Positions 24,675-33,209 of a stretch of DNA of 64,000 nt are shown piece after piece (positions within the stretch are counted from its first letter, which is position 1; the number at the start of each line of letters is the position of its first letter). Below the pieces are notes generated by a model. It saw nothing but the letters and a program-made list of their open reading frames with translations. It was not told the origin of the DNA and ran no database searches. Source of the DNA: Bacteroidaceae bacterium (GTDB lineage: Bacteria > Bacteroidota > Bacteroidia > Bacteroidales > Bacteroidaceae); assembly GCA_017442855.1 (NCBI GenBank), contig JAFSPM010000036.1, positions 1 to 64,000 of the forward strand, given 5' to 3'. A program made the position numbers and the translations under genes.

Positions 24675-26090
24675 GTGGCAAGAAAGAAGAAAGAACTCCC
24701 TTTATTAGAGCAGATCACCATTACCGATGTGGCTGCTGAGGGCAAGGCCATCGCCAGGGTCGATGACCTGGTGGTGTTTGTACCCTATGTGGTGCCGGGC
24801 GATGTGGTGGACCTGCAAGTGCGCCGTAAGAAGCATCACTATGCCGAGGCCGAGGCGGTGAAGTTCCACAGATATTCCGATGTAAGGGCAGTGCCTTTCT
24901 GCCAGCACTACGGCATTTGCGGTGGATGTGTGTGGCAGATACTACCCTATGCAGAGCAGCTGAAGTACAAGCAGAAGCAGGTGGTAGATAACCTCACCCG
25001 CATTGGCAAGGTAGCCCTGCCCGAGATCAGTCCCATCATCGGCTCTGCCAAGACGCAGGCGTACCGCAACAAACTGGAATTCACCTTCAGCAACAAGCGC
25101 TGGCTCACCCGTGAAGAGGTGGCTCAGGCGGTGGAATACGAGCGCAACGTGGTGGGGTTTCACATCCCAGGTGCCTTCGACAAAGTCTTGCCCATCGAGA
25201 AATGCTGGCTGCAAGCTGACATCTCCAACCAGATTCGCAACAGCATCCGTGACTATGCCTTGGAGCACGGCTACACTTTCAGTGACCTGCGCTCGCACGA
25301 GGGCATGCTGCGCAACCTCATCGTACGCACCACCTCTACCAGCGAACTGATGCTGATTATTGTGGCACGTATCGATGACAGCGTAGAGATGGAACACTTC
25401 AACCAACTGTTGCAGTTTGTGGCGGATAAGTTCCCACAAATCACTTCCTTGCAGTATGTCATCAACAACAAGGTCAACGACTCGATAGGCGACCTCGAGA
25501 CCTTCACCTTCAAGGGACGCGACCATATCTTCGAAGAGATGGAAGGCCTGAAATTCAAGATTGGTCCCAAAAGTTTCTACCAAACCAACTCCGAGCAGGC
25601 ATATAATCTTTATAAGGTGGCACGCAACTTTGCCCAACTCACGGGCAAAGAACTGGTGTATGACCTCTATACCGGTACCGGCACCATCGCCAACTTCGTA
25701 TCACGCCAAGCCCGTCAGGTCATCGGCATTGAATATGTACCCGAGGCCATCGAAGATGCCAAGGTCAACTCACAGATCAACGGCATTGACAATACGCTGT
25801 TCTATGCAGGCGACATGAAGGACATCCTTACCGACCACTTCATCCGTGAGCATGGACGCCCCGATGTCATCATCACCGACCCTCCCCGTGCGGGCATGCA
25901 CCCCGATGTGGTGAACGTCATCCTGAACGCCGAACCGCAACGCATCGTCTATGTCAGCTGCAACCCTGCCACCCAGGCCCGCGACCTGCAGCTCCTCGAT
26001 GTCAAATACCGTGTGGAGGCGGTGCAACCTGTGGATATGTTCCCACAGACGCACCATGTTGAGAACGTAGTACTATTAAAATTGAGATAA
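24675..26090 (+). CDS. 23S rRNA (uracil-C5)-methyltransferase, RlmD/RumA family
   Basis: 471 aa with a GTG start (GTGGCAAGA). An N-terminal TRAM domain (ITITDVAAEGKAIARVDDLVVFVPYVVPGDVV) is followed by a 4Fe-4S cluster region (FCQHYGICGGCVWQ). The catalytic part shows YTGTGTIANF (SAM), DPPRAGMHP, and the nucleophile region VYVSCNPATQARDL. It methylates U747 or U1939-type uridines in 23S rRNA; RlmD, RlmC and RlmCD cannot be told apart by eye. Confidence 0.93.
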   Translation: MARKKKELPLLEQITITDVAAEGKAIARVDDLVVFVPYVVPGDVVDLQVRRKKHHYAEAEAVKFHRYSDVRAVPFCQHYGICGGCVWQILPYAEQLKYKQKQVVDNLTRIGKVALPEISPIIGSAKTQAYRNKLEFTFSNKRWLTREEVAQAVEYERNVVGFHIPGAFDKVLPIEKCWLQADISNQIRNSIRDYALEHGYTFSDLRSHEGMLRNLIVRTTSTSELMLIIVARIDDSVEMEHFNQLLQFVADKFPQITSLQYVINNKVNDSIGDLETFTFKGRDHIFEEMEGLKFKIGPKSFYQTNSEQAYNLYKVARNFAQLTGKELVYDLYTGTGTIANFVSRQARQVIGIEYVPEAIEDAKVNSQINGIDNTLFYAGDMKDILTDHFIREHGRPDVIITDPPRAGMHPDVVNVILNAEPQRIVYVSCNPATQARDLQLLDVKYRVEAVQPVDMFPQTHHVENVVLLKLR

Positions 26091-26174
26091 TTAGTTTTAA
26101 ATAGCCTCATGGATGTGTGTAGCTGCTTCTTTGAGGGTTTACCCCTCCGTCCTGCGGACACCTCCCCTTTGCAT

Positions 26175-26266
26175 GGGGAGGAGTTATGAGGGAGCTTTTT
26201 CTAGCTGCTCCCCTGATTAGGGGGAGGAGTTATGAGGGAGCTTTTTCTAGCTGCTCCCCTGATTAG
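26175..26266. repeat. Tandem 46-bp duplication
   Basis: Two adjacent identical 46-bp units (26175-26220 and 26221-26266), each containing TATGAGGGAGCTTTTTCTAG. They are followed by GGGGAGCTGTCACGAAGTGAC, part of the same intergenic repeat family. Lies between rlmD and the rluD-like gene. A REP-like half element at 26109-26123 precedes it. Confidence 0.8.
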
Positions 26267-26325
26267 GGGAGCTGTCACGAAGTGACTGAGGGGTACTAGT
26301 AATGAGAATAAAAATAAATAATATA

Positions 26326-27279
26326 ATGAAAACAGAGAATAAGAGAGTGGCAAGAGCCAGAAACCAATATACAGATTATATTGTGAGAGAGCCCATGGAA
26401 CTGATGCAGTTCCTCGCTGCCCGCATGCCCCAAGCCAGTCGTACCAAGCTGAAGTCACTGCTCAGCAAGCGCATTGTGTTTGTTGACCAGAAGATCACCA
26501 CCCAGTATAACTTCCCCCTCCGCCCAGGCATGAAGGTACAGATCAGTCGTGAGAAGGGCAAACACGAGTTCCGTAACCGCCTGCTCAAGCTGGTGTACGA
26601 AGATGCCTACCTCATGGTGGTAGAGAAAGAGCCTGGCTTGCTGTCCGTCAAGACCGAGCGTGAGAAGGAGCGCACCGCCGCTACCATCCTTACCGAGTAC
26701 CTGCGTCGCAGCAACAAACGCAGTCAGGTATATGTGGTGCATCGCCTCGACCGCGACACTTCGGGCCTGATGATGTTTGCCAAGGACGAGCAGACCCAGC
26801 ATACCTTACGCGACAACTGGCACAATATCGTGACCGACCGCCGTTATGTGGCGATTGTGCATGGCGATATGGAGCAGGACAGCGGCACCGTTCGTTCCTG
26901 GCTCACCGACAAGAAGCTCTATGTAGCCTCCAGTCCTGTGGATGATGGCGGTCAGTTGGCGATTACCCACTACCAGACCATCAAGCGTGCCAACGGCTAT
27001 TCCATGATGGAGTTGCGTTTGGAGACAGGTCGCAAGAACCAGATACGCGTTCACATGGCCGACTTAGGGCATCCCGTCGTTGGCGATGGCCGCTATGGTC
27101 GTGAAGATGACGACAACCCACTGAACCGCCTTGGCCTCCATGCCTTCAAGCTCTGCTTCACCCACCCCATCACCGGCGAGAAGATGCAGTTCGAGACACC
27201 CTATCCCCTCACCTTCAAGCGCCTTATGCAGCGCCCTGTCAACGGCACCAAGCCAGAGATTGATAGCGACGAGGAATAA
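26326..27279 (+). CDS. RluA/RluD-family pseudouridine synthase
   Basis: 317 aa from the ATG at 26326; the alternative at 26302 adds eight residues with poor context. N-terminal S4-like segment (LMQFLAARMPQASRTKLKSLLSKRIVFVDQK), then the catalytic HRLDRDTSGLMMFAKD with Asp, and RKNQIRVHMADLGHPVVGDGRYG. It converts uridines in 23S rRNA to pseudouridine. The acidic tail (EIDSDEE) is short. Lies 235 bp after rlmD with repeats between. Confidence 0.92.
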   Translation: MKTENKRVARARNQYTDYIVREPMELMQFLAARMPQASRTKLKSLLSKRIVFVDQKITTQYNFPLRPGMKVQISREKGKHEFRNRLLKLVYEDAYLMVVEKEPGLLSVKTEREKERTAATILTEYLRRSNKRSQVYVVHRLDRDTSGLMMFAKDEQTQHTLRDNWHNIVTDRRYVAIVHGDMEQDSGTVRSWLTDKKLYVASSPVDDGGQLAITHYQTIKRANGYSMMELRLETGRKNQIRVHMADLGHPVVGDGRYGREDDDNPLNRLGLHAFKLCFTHPITGEKMQFETPYPLTFKRLMQRPVNGTKPEIDSDEE

Positions 27280-27295
27280 AAACAGTACAGTCTTT

Positions 27296-27539
27296 CTACT
27301 ACGGGAGGGCTGGCCATCTACTACGGGAGGACCGAGCGTCTGCTTCGGGTGGAGCGAAAGCCTGCTACGGATGGAAGGAAAGATTGCTATGAGGGAAAGG
27401 AATGGCATCTACGGGTGGTCGCGATATCTCCCACGGGTGAAAGAAATATCTCCTATGGGGGTAAAGGAGATATTGCGATGACTCATAGGAGATACTGCGA
27501 CGGGTGATAGCAGATATCGCGACGATCCGTAACAGATAC
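27296..27539. repeat. Degenerate 22-bp tandem repeat (11 units)
   Basis: Eleven units with a strict 22-bp period (one of 24): unit 1 CTACTACGGGAGGGCTGGCC.., unit 2 CTACTACGGGAGGACC.., units 6-8 CTACGGGTGG.. ending GATAT, units 9-11 TGCGACGGGTG.. ending AGATAY. The last five units share a GAGATAT/GATAC end; the first two share CTACTACGGGAGG. No open frame spans the array. It occupies most of the intergenic space between the rluD-like gene and the pilus locus. Confidence 0.75.
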
Positions 27540-27556
27540 TGACATGAAATTAAGGG

Positions 27557-27646
27557 TTTTCTTCCGCTTCTTCCGCCAGTTCTTCCGCCATGATATACCA
27601 TGACACTTATATGCTTTTTAGATTTAGCGGAAGAAGCGGAAGAAAA
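27557..27646. repeat. 20-bp perfect inverted repeat
   Basis: TTTTCTTCCGCTTCTTCCGC (27557-27576) and its exact complement (27627-27646), with a 50-bp loop that holds a third TTCTTCCGCC at 27580-27589. The nearest genes end and start 280 bp and 110 bp away. Between 27647 and 27757 two further imperfect copies of CTTTCACACAATGTATAAC are visible but no gene. Confidence 0.85.
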
Positions 27647-27757
27647 AATAAAAATTGCATCACAACTTTCACACAATGTATAACGGAAGAAAGGCGGACA
27701 GACCTGCCACCTTCACACAATAGATAACAACAGGGCATTGGGCAGATACAATGCACA

Positions 27758-30700
27758 TTAGTTCTCGATAGGGGGCTCTATGTCTTTCACACAACGGAGG
27801 AGGATGCCACTGACACCATCACGGAGAGCGGTATTTGCTTGGCCATAGTTATAGTTTTGAGCGACTGATACGGAGCCATTGGTTTCAGTCACTTTGTACG
27901 GATCACTCAGATACAGCTTACGATAATAGGTTCCATCACTCTTGATACCTACCACACGAATCCAGTAGTCGCCTGCCCAATTCCATGAGGTGGTACTATA
28001 TGGCTGGGGATCGGTATTACCGCCAAAGAAAAGATTTGGACTATAATTGTCAATTGCCTTTCCTTCGCTGTTATTAACACGCAGATAATGTGCCATCAAA
28101 GACAACTCGGCTGCATTGGGTGCACGCCATGAACCCAGGTCACTTCCACCAGCATCCTCTGTGTAGGAGCCACAAAGACGTGAGCCTTCCTTATAGATAT
28201 CTTCCAACTCAATAAATCTTGTACCTCCAATATTTTTGCCATATACACTCATCGTCATAGTCTTTGCATTCTGCGCCACCTGGAATGCCTTATAGGGTCG
28301 GTTAGTTTCTGAGAACAGATAATGCGGAGGCAACTCCTCGTTCTCATATTTTGCCGTACGGATACTACGGCTATCCAGATGGCTATCCATAATAAACCAC
28401 TTTTTGGTCCATTTGCCGTCCACCAGCTTAGGCTCAAACTTGAAAATATCACCTGGCACAGAGGCTGGATTATCTTGCAGCTCGGCAGTAGCGCTCAAGC
28501 CACCTGATGCGACACCATCAGTATATGAGTAATAAGGTTTATTCACCGACGTCTGGCTCAATGCGTTTCCATCAGTATCCTTTCCTGTACCCAGATTCCT
28601 GACACACCTCATCTCACCCGGGCGAGTGGTCCAGTCACCCACCTGATTATAAGTGTTAAGGTTCATCATCTCCTCGCCGATCAACTTCATGTAATCACTG
28701 GTTACATAATGGAACTGATAATAGTTCTTGCCTCTGAATTCGGTTGGATAACTACCATCACGTTTTTTCAGTCTATACCTGATATTACCATTATCATCTG
28801 TGCCATAAATATAGTCGTTATAATTCAGCAAAGGGTCAGAGAACGAGAAGTGACACATGTTGATAATATCTATCTGCTCGGACGCAGGCAGATACCATTT
28901 CATTTCTTCCACATCTATCTTTCCATTTCCATTCTCATCACGGTTACGGTTCATGCACAAACGTATGGCATTCGCCTTATACTGGGCATCGCTCTCAAGG
29001 TCACCGCCATCCTGTCCAGTTTTTGGCGTTGGTAGATTGGCAGATGACGGTACCATCGTCAAGTTGTTGTAAAGTCCCACATATTTAGCCACATAATTGT
29101 CCCATAACACAGCATCCTTGACAATCGCATTCTTGGTGTTTATCCAGCCAAATTTTCTGTTGTGTCCGCTTGTTTCCACATTACCGCCGCCACCGGTATC
29201 TTTCCAACGTGGATGGGGCGTATCATTATAATGCTCCATGCCCAAACCCACCAATACACCTGCCGCAGTAGCATAATGAGTCTGGATACTATGTTGCACA
29301 ATCATCAGTTCCGGTTCAATCTTACTGCTCTCCCCATCACGAGTATAGAAACTGCCAGATGTACCAAAACTCACATAACGGGCAGGTTTGTTCACAAAGA
29401 AATGCCAATACGGTTCATGACCAGAAGTTGTACTCCATCTCGGAAAACCATCTTTCTTCAGTGGAGGTGTCTGGTAATAATATTCATCCAAGAATACTGT
29501 ATAGAACAAGCCGTCAAGAGGGACTTGCTCAGTGCTATTATCATAATACAGATTACCACTTGTATCTATATGAGCAGTATATTCACTACTACCTATTTTG
29601 ATAGGCAAGCCGGTATCACTTAATTTTTCCAGTTCTTTCAGCAACTGATACAAATCAATCAGCGGACAGTCGGTCCGATGCTCATCCCCACTGGCCTTAT
29701 AATACGGCATCGCCTCGCGGTGGCTGGTGCCATTGTAATTGATGTAGTCTTCATTCGTTCCTTTCGTCTGGTCATAGTTTCTCCTGAATTTAATCCAATT
29801 GAAATCAGGATTGTCCTTCAACCAGTTAGTATAGGCAGCATCATCCAGCACTTTCTTACCGTCCACTTCCTTCAAACAATCATCTAAAGTAATGAAAAAG
29901 CCGTTATCCCATGGTGTCTTGATCTCAAAATGGAAGCCGTTGCCCCCTGTTCCCAATTGTTTTTTACTAAAGAAAACAATAAACGAATTGTAATGGGCAT
30001 CCAAATCATACACCTTACCGGATGCCTTACCGATAAAGCCTGCTGCACCTGGTTGCAACTGGGCGGTTTCACGCTTATCAACGTCATCAGCACTTTCAGT
30101 CTCAACTTGGGTATAGATGGAATTGATGCCGTCAATACGGATGTTATAGGTATATTGGGTATTGCGCAAAGAATTGAAATCCTTCAGTTTATAGGTGGCC
30201 TTAGCATCTTCGTATGCTTGCAGTTGTTCTGCTGATGCACCAGAGCCAGGATTTACAGGAACAGTCCCCTCTAAATTCCCTTCTCGGGCATACCCCAAGT
30301 GCACAGTATAGGTCACATCCGCATAACTGTCGGACACATTTTCTTGTGTGGTACTCTCACCCGTCAAAAGGTCTGTTAATTTGAAATTATCAGGATTAAA
30401 ACGCAGTCGGCCCTTAATCACTACATAGGTAGCATTGGGCTCTACATAAACAAAGTTCTTGGTATTGTCGCCATTTTTAACATAGGTACCATTCGTACCT
30501 TCTTTCAAAGCCAGTTCTCGTTTGGCATAGGTAAAGTTCTCCTTGGCCAGTTGGGTAATTAGATCAGCATATTTAGTTTTAGCTTGCTCTAATGTCAATG
30601 AAGGTTCCGTCTTCTTTTTCTCTTGCCACACCTCTACAGCCGCATTCTTATAATAGATGCCATCGGGAGCATCTAATTTGGAAAGTGTGGCAGGACTTTC

Positions 30701-31864
30701 ACCTACTGTTGTAGTCGCCTCCAGCGTATTACCATAATTATTCTTATAATAATTCCAATCAGTACCTGACTGCTCGGAAATATCTCTGGCATTCTTGAAG
30801 TTCTCGTACATATAGAAGTCGAACTGGTAAGAACCTTCAGCATGCAACATAGAGTACACCTCCGTACTGTTCTCATAGGTATTACTTTCAACATAATGCC
30901 ATGAATCACCTCGATCCATTATGTAGCTCTTGACTGGCACATGGAATACCTGCCAGGATTCAGGTTTGAAATCACTGAACACATCTTCGTTGATGGTAAT
31001 CTTGAAAGTGATATGCGAAGACAAACGGCGCAACTTGACCACACCAGCTTTCGATAAGTCAACATAATAACTTACTTCTGGTTCTTCCCCTTTCGCATCC
31101 ACCACATCTTCATCTTTAAAATTGTCAATGATATATTGGAAATCCACCTCACCGGCATTTCCCTTCACATACTTGCTTTGATAAGCAGTATATTTGTCCG
31201 TATTGCCATTTTTTGTCTTATAACGGTCTTTCATCTCAAACACGCCACTTAACAGCAAATTGGAGTTGTCACGGTTCAAAATCTCAGTGTTGTCATATTT
31301 TAACGTAGCGACCAGGTTGTACAAATCATCAATGGTAGCGGCATTTTCGGGATCTTGTTCTTTTGTTACCAACCCATCCAATATATCTTTAAGACCATCT
31401 GTCGATTCGCCATCAACGCCACCAGCTTCAAAAGTCACATTGGCAATGCCATAGATAAAGCATCTCTCACTCAGAGCCCTTGCCATCACGGTGCCGTAAG
31501 TGGAGTTCGTTTCTTTATTATCATCAATGACCGACCCCCATTCCTTGGAGTTAGAATAATTGACCTTGCCTTCATTCAAACGGTTGCTATCATAATACTG
31601 GCGATAATATAGCTTCTTATCAGAAGCCGTAAACACCAAGATATACAGATTCTTGATATTATGTTCCTCAATCTCGCTCATGCCTCGCGTTATAGCCACA
31701 TTGTCTGAGCTGGGCACCTCAAAAGGAATCAAAACGTTAATCGGTTCACCCGGCTCTGGGTTATAATCGCGATCGATTCCCCATGTTTCCCGTTCACACG
31801 ACACCAACAACATCACGCAAACCGTCATGCAGCACCAATGCAAATATGTAAGAAAACGCTTCAT
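27758..31864 (-). CDS. Large pilus-associated adhesin lipoprotein
   Basis: 1368 aa. Lipobox VSC (Cys23) after MKRFLTYLHWCCMTVCVMLL. N-terminal region with INVLIPFEVPSSDNVAITRGMS (pilin-like, Arg after Thr), HITFKI strand, then a very long middle. Residues ~1015-1030 contain NRDENGNGKIDVEEMKWYLPA, a calcium-loop-like motif seen in Bacteroidales fimbrial adhesins, and the C-terminus has FISUMP-like MRCVRNLG and LLRCVKD. Size and terminal operon position match a tip adhesin (compare Mfa5). It is not adjacent to a DGR and has no VR. Starts 4 bp after the preceding gene ends. Confidence 0.75.
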   Translation of the reverse strand: MKRFLTYLHWCCMTVCVMLLVSCERETWGIDRDYNPEPGEPINVLIPFEVPSSDNVAITRGMSEIEEHNIKNLYILVFTASDKKLYYRQYYDSNRLNEGKVNYSNSKEWGSVIDDNKETNSTYGTVMARALSERCFIYGIANVTFEAGGVDGESTDGLKDILDGLVTKEQDPENAATIDDLYNLVATLKYDNTEILNRDNSNLLLSGVFEMKDRYKTKNGNTDKYTAYQSKYVKGNAGEVDFQYIIDNFKDEDVVDAKGEEPEVSYYVDLSKAGVVKLRRLSSHITFKITINEDVFSDFKPESWQVFHVPVKSYIMDRGDSWHYVESNTYENSTEVYSMLHAEGSYQFDFYMYENFKNARDISEQSGTDWNYYKNNYGNTLEATTTVGESPATLSKLDAPDGIYYKNAAVEVWQEKKKTEPSLTLEQAKTKYADLITQLAKENFTYAKRELALKEGTNGTYVKNGDNTKNFVYVEPNATYVVIKGRLRFNPDNFKLTDLLTGESTTQENVSDSYADVTYTVHLGYAREGNLEGTVPVNPGSGASAEQLQAYEDAKATYKLKDFNSLRNTQYTYNIRIDGINSIYTQVETESADDVDKRETAQLQPGAAGFIGKASGKVYDLDAHYNSFIVFFSKKQLGTGGNGFHFEIKTPWDNGFFITLDDCLKEVDGKKVLDDAAYTNWLKDNPDFNWIKFRRNYDQTKGTNEDYINYNGTSHREAMPYYKASGDEHRTDCPLIDLYQLLKELEKLSDTGLPIKIGSSEYTAHIDTSGNLYYDNSTEQVPLDGLFYTVFLDEYYYQTPPLKKDGFPRWSTTSGHEPYWHFFVNKPARYVSFGTSGSFYTRDGESSKIEPELMIVQHSIQTHYATAAGVLVGLGMEHYNDTPHPRWKDTGGGGNVETSGHNRKFGWINTKNAIVKDAVLWDNYVAKYVGLYNNLTMVPSSANLPTPKTGQDGGDLESDAQYKANAIRLCMNRNRDENGNGKIDVEEMKWYLPASEQIDIINMCHFSFSDPLLNYNDYIYGTDDNGNIRYRLKKRDGSYPTEFRGKNYYQFHYVTSDYMKLIGEEMMNLNTYNQVGDWTTRPGEMRCVRNLGTGKDTDGNALSQTSVNKPYYSYTDGVASGGLSATAELQDNPASVPGDIFKFEPKLVDGKWTKKWFIMDSHLDSRSIRTAKYENEELPPHYLFSETNRPYKAFQVAQNAKTMTMSVYGKNIGGTRFIELEDIYKEGSRLCGSYTEDAGGSDLGSWRAPNAAELSLMAHYLRVNNSEGKAIDNYSPNLFFGGNTDPQPYSTTSWNWAGDYWIRVVGIKSDGTYYRKLYLSDPYKVTETNGSVSVAQNYNYGQANTALRDGVSGILLRCVKDIEPPIEN

Positions 31865-31868
31865 TCGT

Positions 31869-33209
31869 TCATTTAAAAGGTTTAAACGTCACATCCTCTG
31901 TACTATCCCAATTATCTACCTCAAACATCGCACCACCTTCTGAGAAATAAGCATAGATGGTCCACGTATGGTTACGCAGGAAGCCATAATTAGCATTCAT
32001 ACTGAACCTGGTTTTTTGGGCATGCGTAGTATAACCAGTAGGAGCATGTATATCTTCCGAGTCAATCTCATAACTGATGGTACCAGACAGAATGCGATTA
32101 GTTTCACGCATATAATAGGGCCCACAGGCCACAGCCTTACCCGCAGTGATGGCTTGCTCAATTTTATCTTCCCACTCTTGTCGCGTCTCTTCATGATCCC
32201 ACCTCAGCACCCAAGGGTTTTCATGCTCTGGAATCTGATATGTGCCAGGTTCGGTAGGGATGGTGGGAACCCGAACATCAATTACACCTATACTATAAGT
32301 CTTACTAATATTGGCCGACTCATCTTCAGTCTCATGCACCAAGTCACTGAACAGGTATTCATAGGTTGGGAAAATATTTCCATTATTAAATTGCGCAGTC
32401 TGACCAGAATACAGCATATAGCCATCGAATTGTATTCCCGTTACTCTGGCATCAATAATGCCACTTGAACCCGGTTCAGCCCTGGAGAACACAAAACGGA
32501 ACTTGGATACAGCGCGTTTCAAAGACAACTGGGTGATGCTAAACGCCGTTCCGCTACGTACCACATCAGCGCCTTCCACACAAGCCGACATGGGCAAGCC
32601 ATCACTACCCACTGTACTTGTTGTCGGGTAATAATAAGTATTTTCACCAACAGTGGTTCCCGTCACGCCATATTCTTCGCCTGTTATCTTCAACTCTCTC
32701 AGCATGGCACGTGTAGTTGCAGCATTCGTTCCTGGTCCCAAACCGCTGCCAGCCGCTATGCTGGCGGCATTGCCTATCACATACACATCCAGCTTAGGGT
32801 ACTTCTGTTTGAAGTCACGTGGCACACTAAAAATCACCTCTTTCATGCCCGATGTCAGAGAAACATTGGTCAGCTCCTTGTATAAGCAACCACAAGTAGC
32901 GTTATAAGCGCCATCATCCACAGGGATGGACTTCAATTCTATATTATTCTCTAAATCTTCATTACTCTCATCTATTCTACCCCAGCCAAACACCCACATC
33001 TGCAAGGTATGTATAGCATTTTCCTCCGCCGTGGCATCCACCGACAAATATTCAGCCCTGGTAGCAGCCAACTGTTCCGGCACATAGATGTACATCACAA
33101 ATGTAGGATTGACCTTTTCTTCCTCAGGCACATCATCTTTGCTACACCCTGCCAGCAGCAAGGTGAAGACAACCATCAAACCCAACCATATGTGAATATA
33201 TATCTTCAT
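31869..33209 (-). CDS. Minor pilus subunit lipoprotein
   Basis: 446 aa from the ATG at 33209, which overlaps the previous stop codon (TGATG). Signal with lipobox LAGC. PTFVMYIYVPEQLAATRAEYLSV at the mature start resembles pilin-type first strands; AISKFRFVFSR-like segments (RAVSKFRFVFSRAEPGS) and WTIYAYFSEGG follow the fimbrillin pattern. Not recognised beyond the pilus-accessory group (FimC/FimD/Mfa3/Mfa4-like). An ATG 12 bp earlier is possible. Confidence 0.65.
   Translation of the reverse strand: MKIYIHIWLGLMVVFTLLLAGCSKDDVPEEEKVNPTFVMYIYVPEQLAATRAEYLSVDATAEENAIHTLQMWVFGWGRIDESNEDLENNIELKSIPVDDGAYNATCGCLYKELTNVSLTSGMKEVIFSVPRDFKQKYPKLDVYVIGNAASIAAGSGLGPGTNAATTRAMLRELKITGEEYGVTGTTVGENTYYYPTTSTVGSDGLPMSACVEGADVVRSGTAFSITQLSLKRAVSKFRFVFSRAEPGSSGIIDARVTGIQFDGYMLYSGQTAQFNNGNIFPTYEYLFSDLVHETEDESANISKTYSIGVIDVRVPTIPTEPGTYQIPEHENPWVLRWDHEETRQEWEDKIEQAITAGKAVACGPYYMRETNRILSGTISYEIDSEDIHAPTGYTTHAQKTRFSMNANYGFLRNHTWTIYAYFSEGGAMFEVDNWDSTEDVTFKPFK

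Noticed and set aside
27296-27539. CRISPR array
   Set aside because: Units are contiguous and drift gradually; there are no conserved repeats separated by unique spacers and no cas gene.
27758-31864. Second DGR target in the large adhesin
   Set aside because: Its C-terminus shows no match to the TR, despite FISUMP-like residues.
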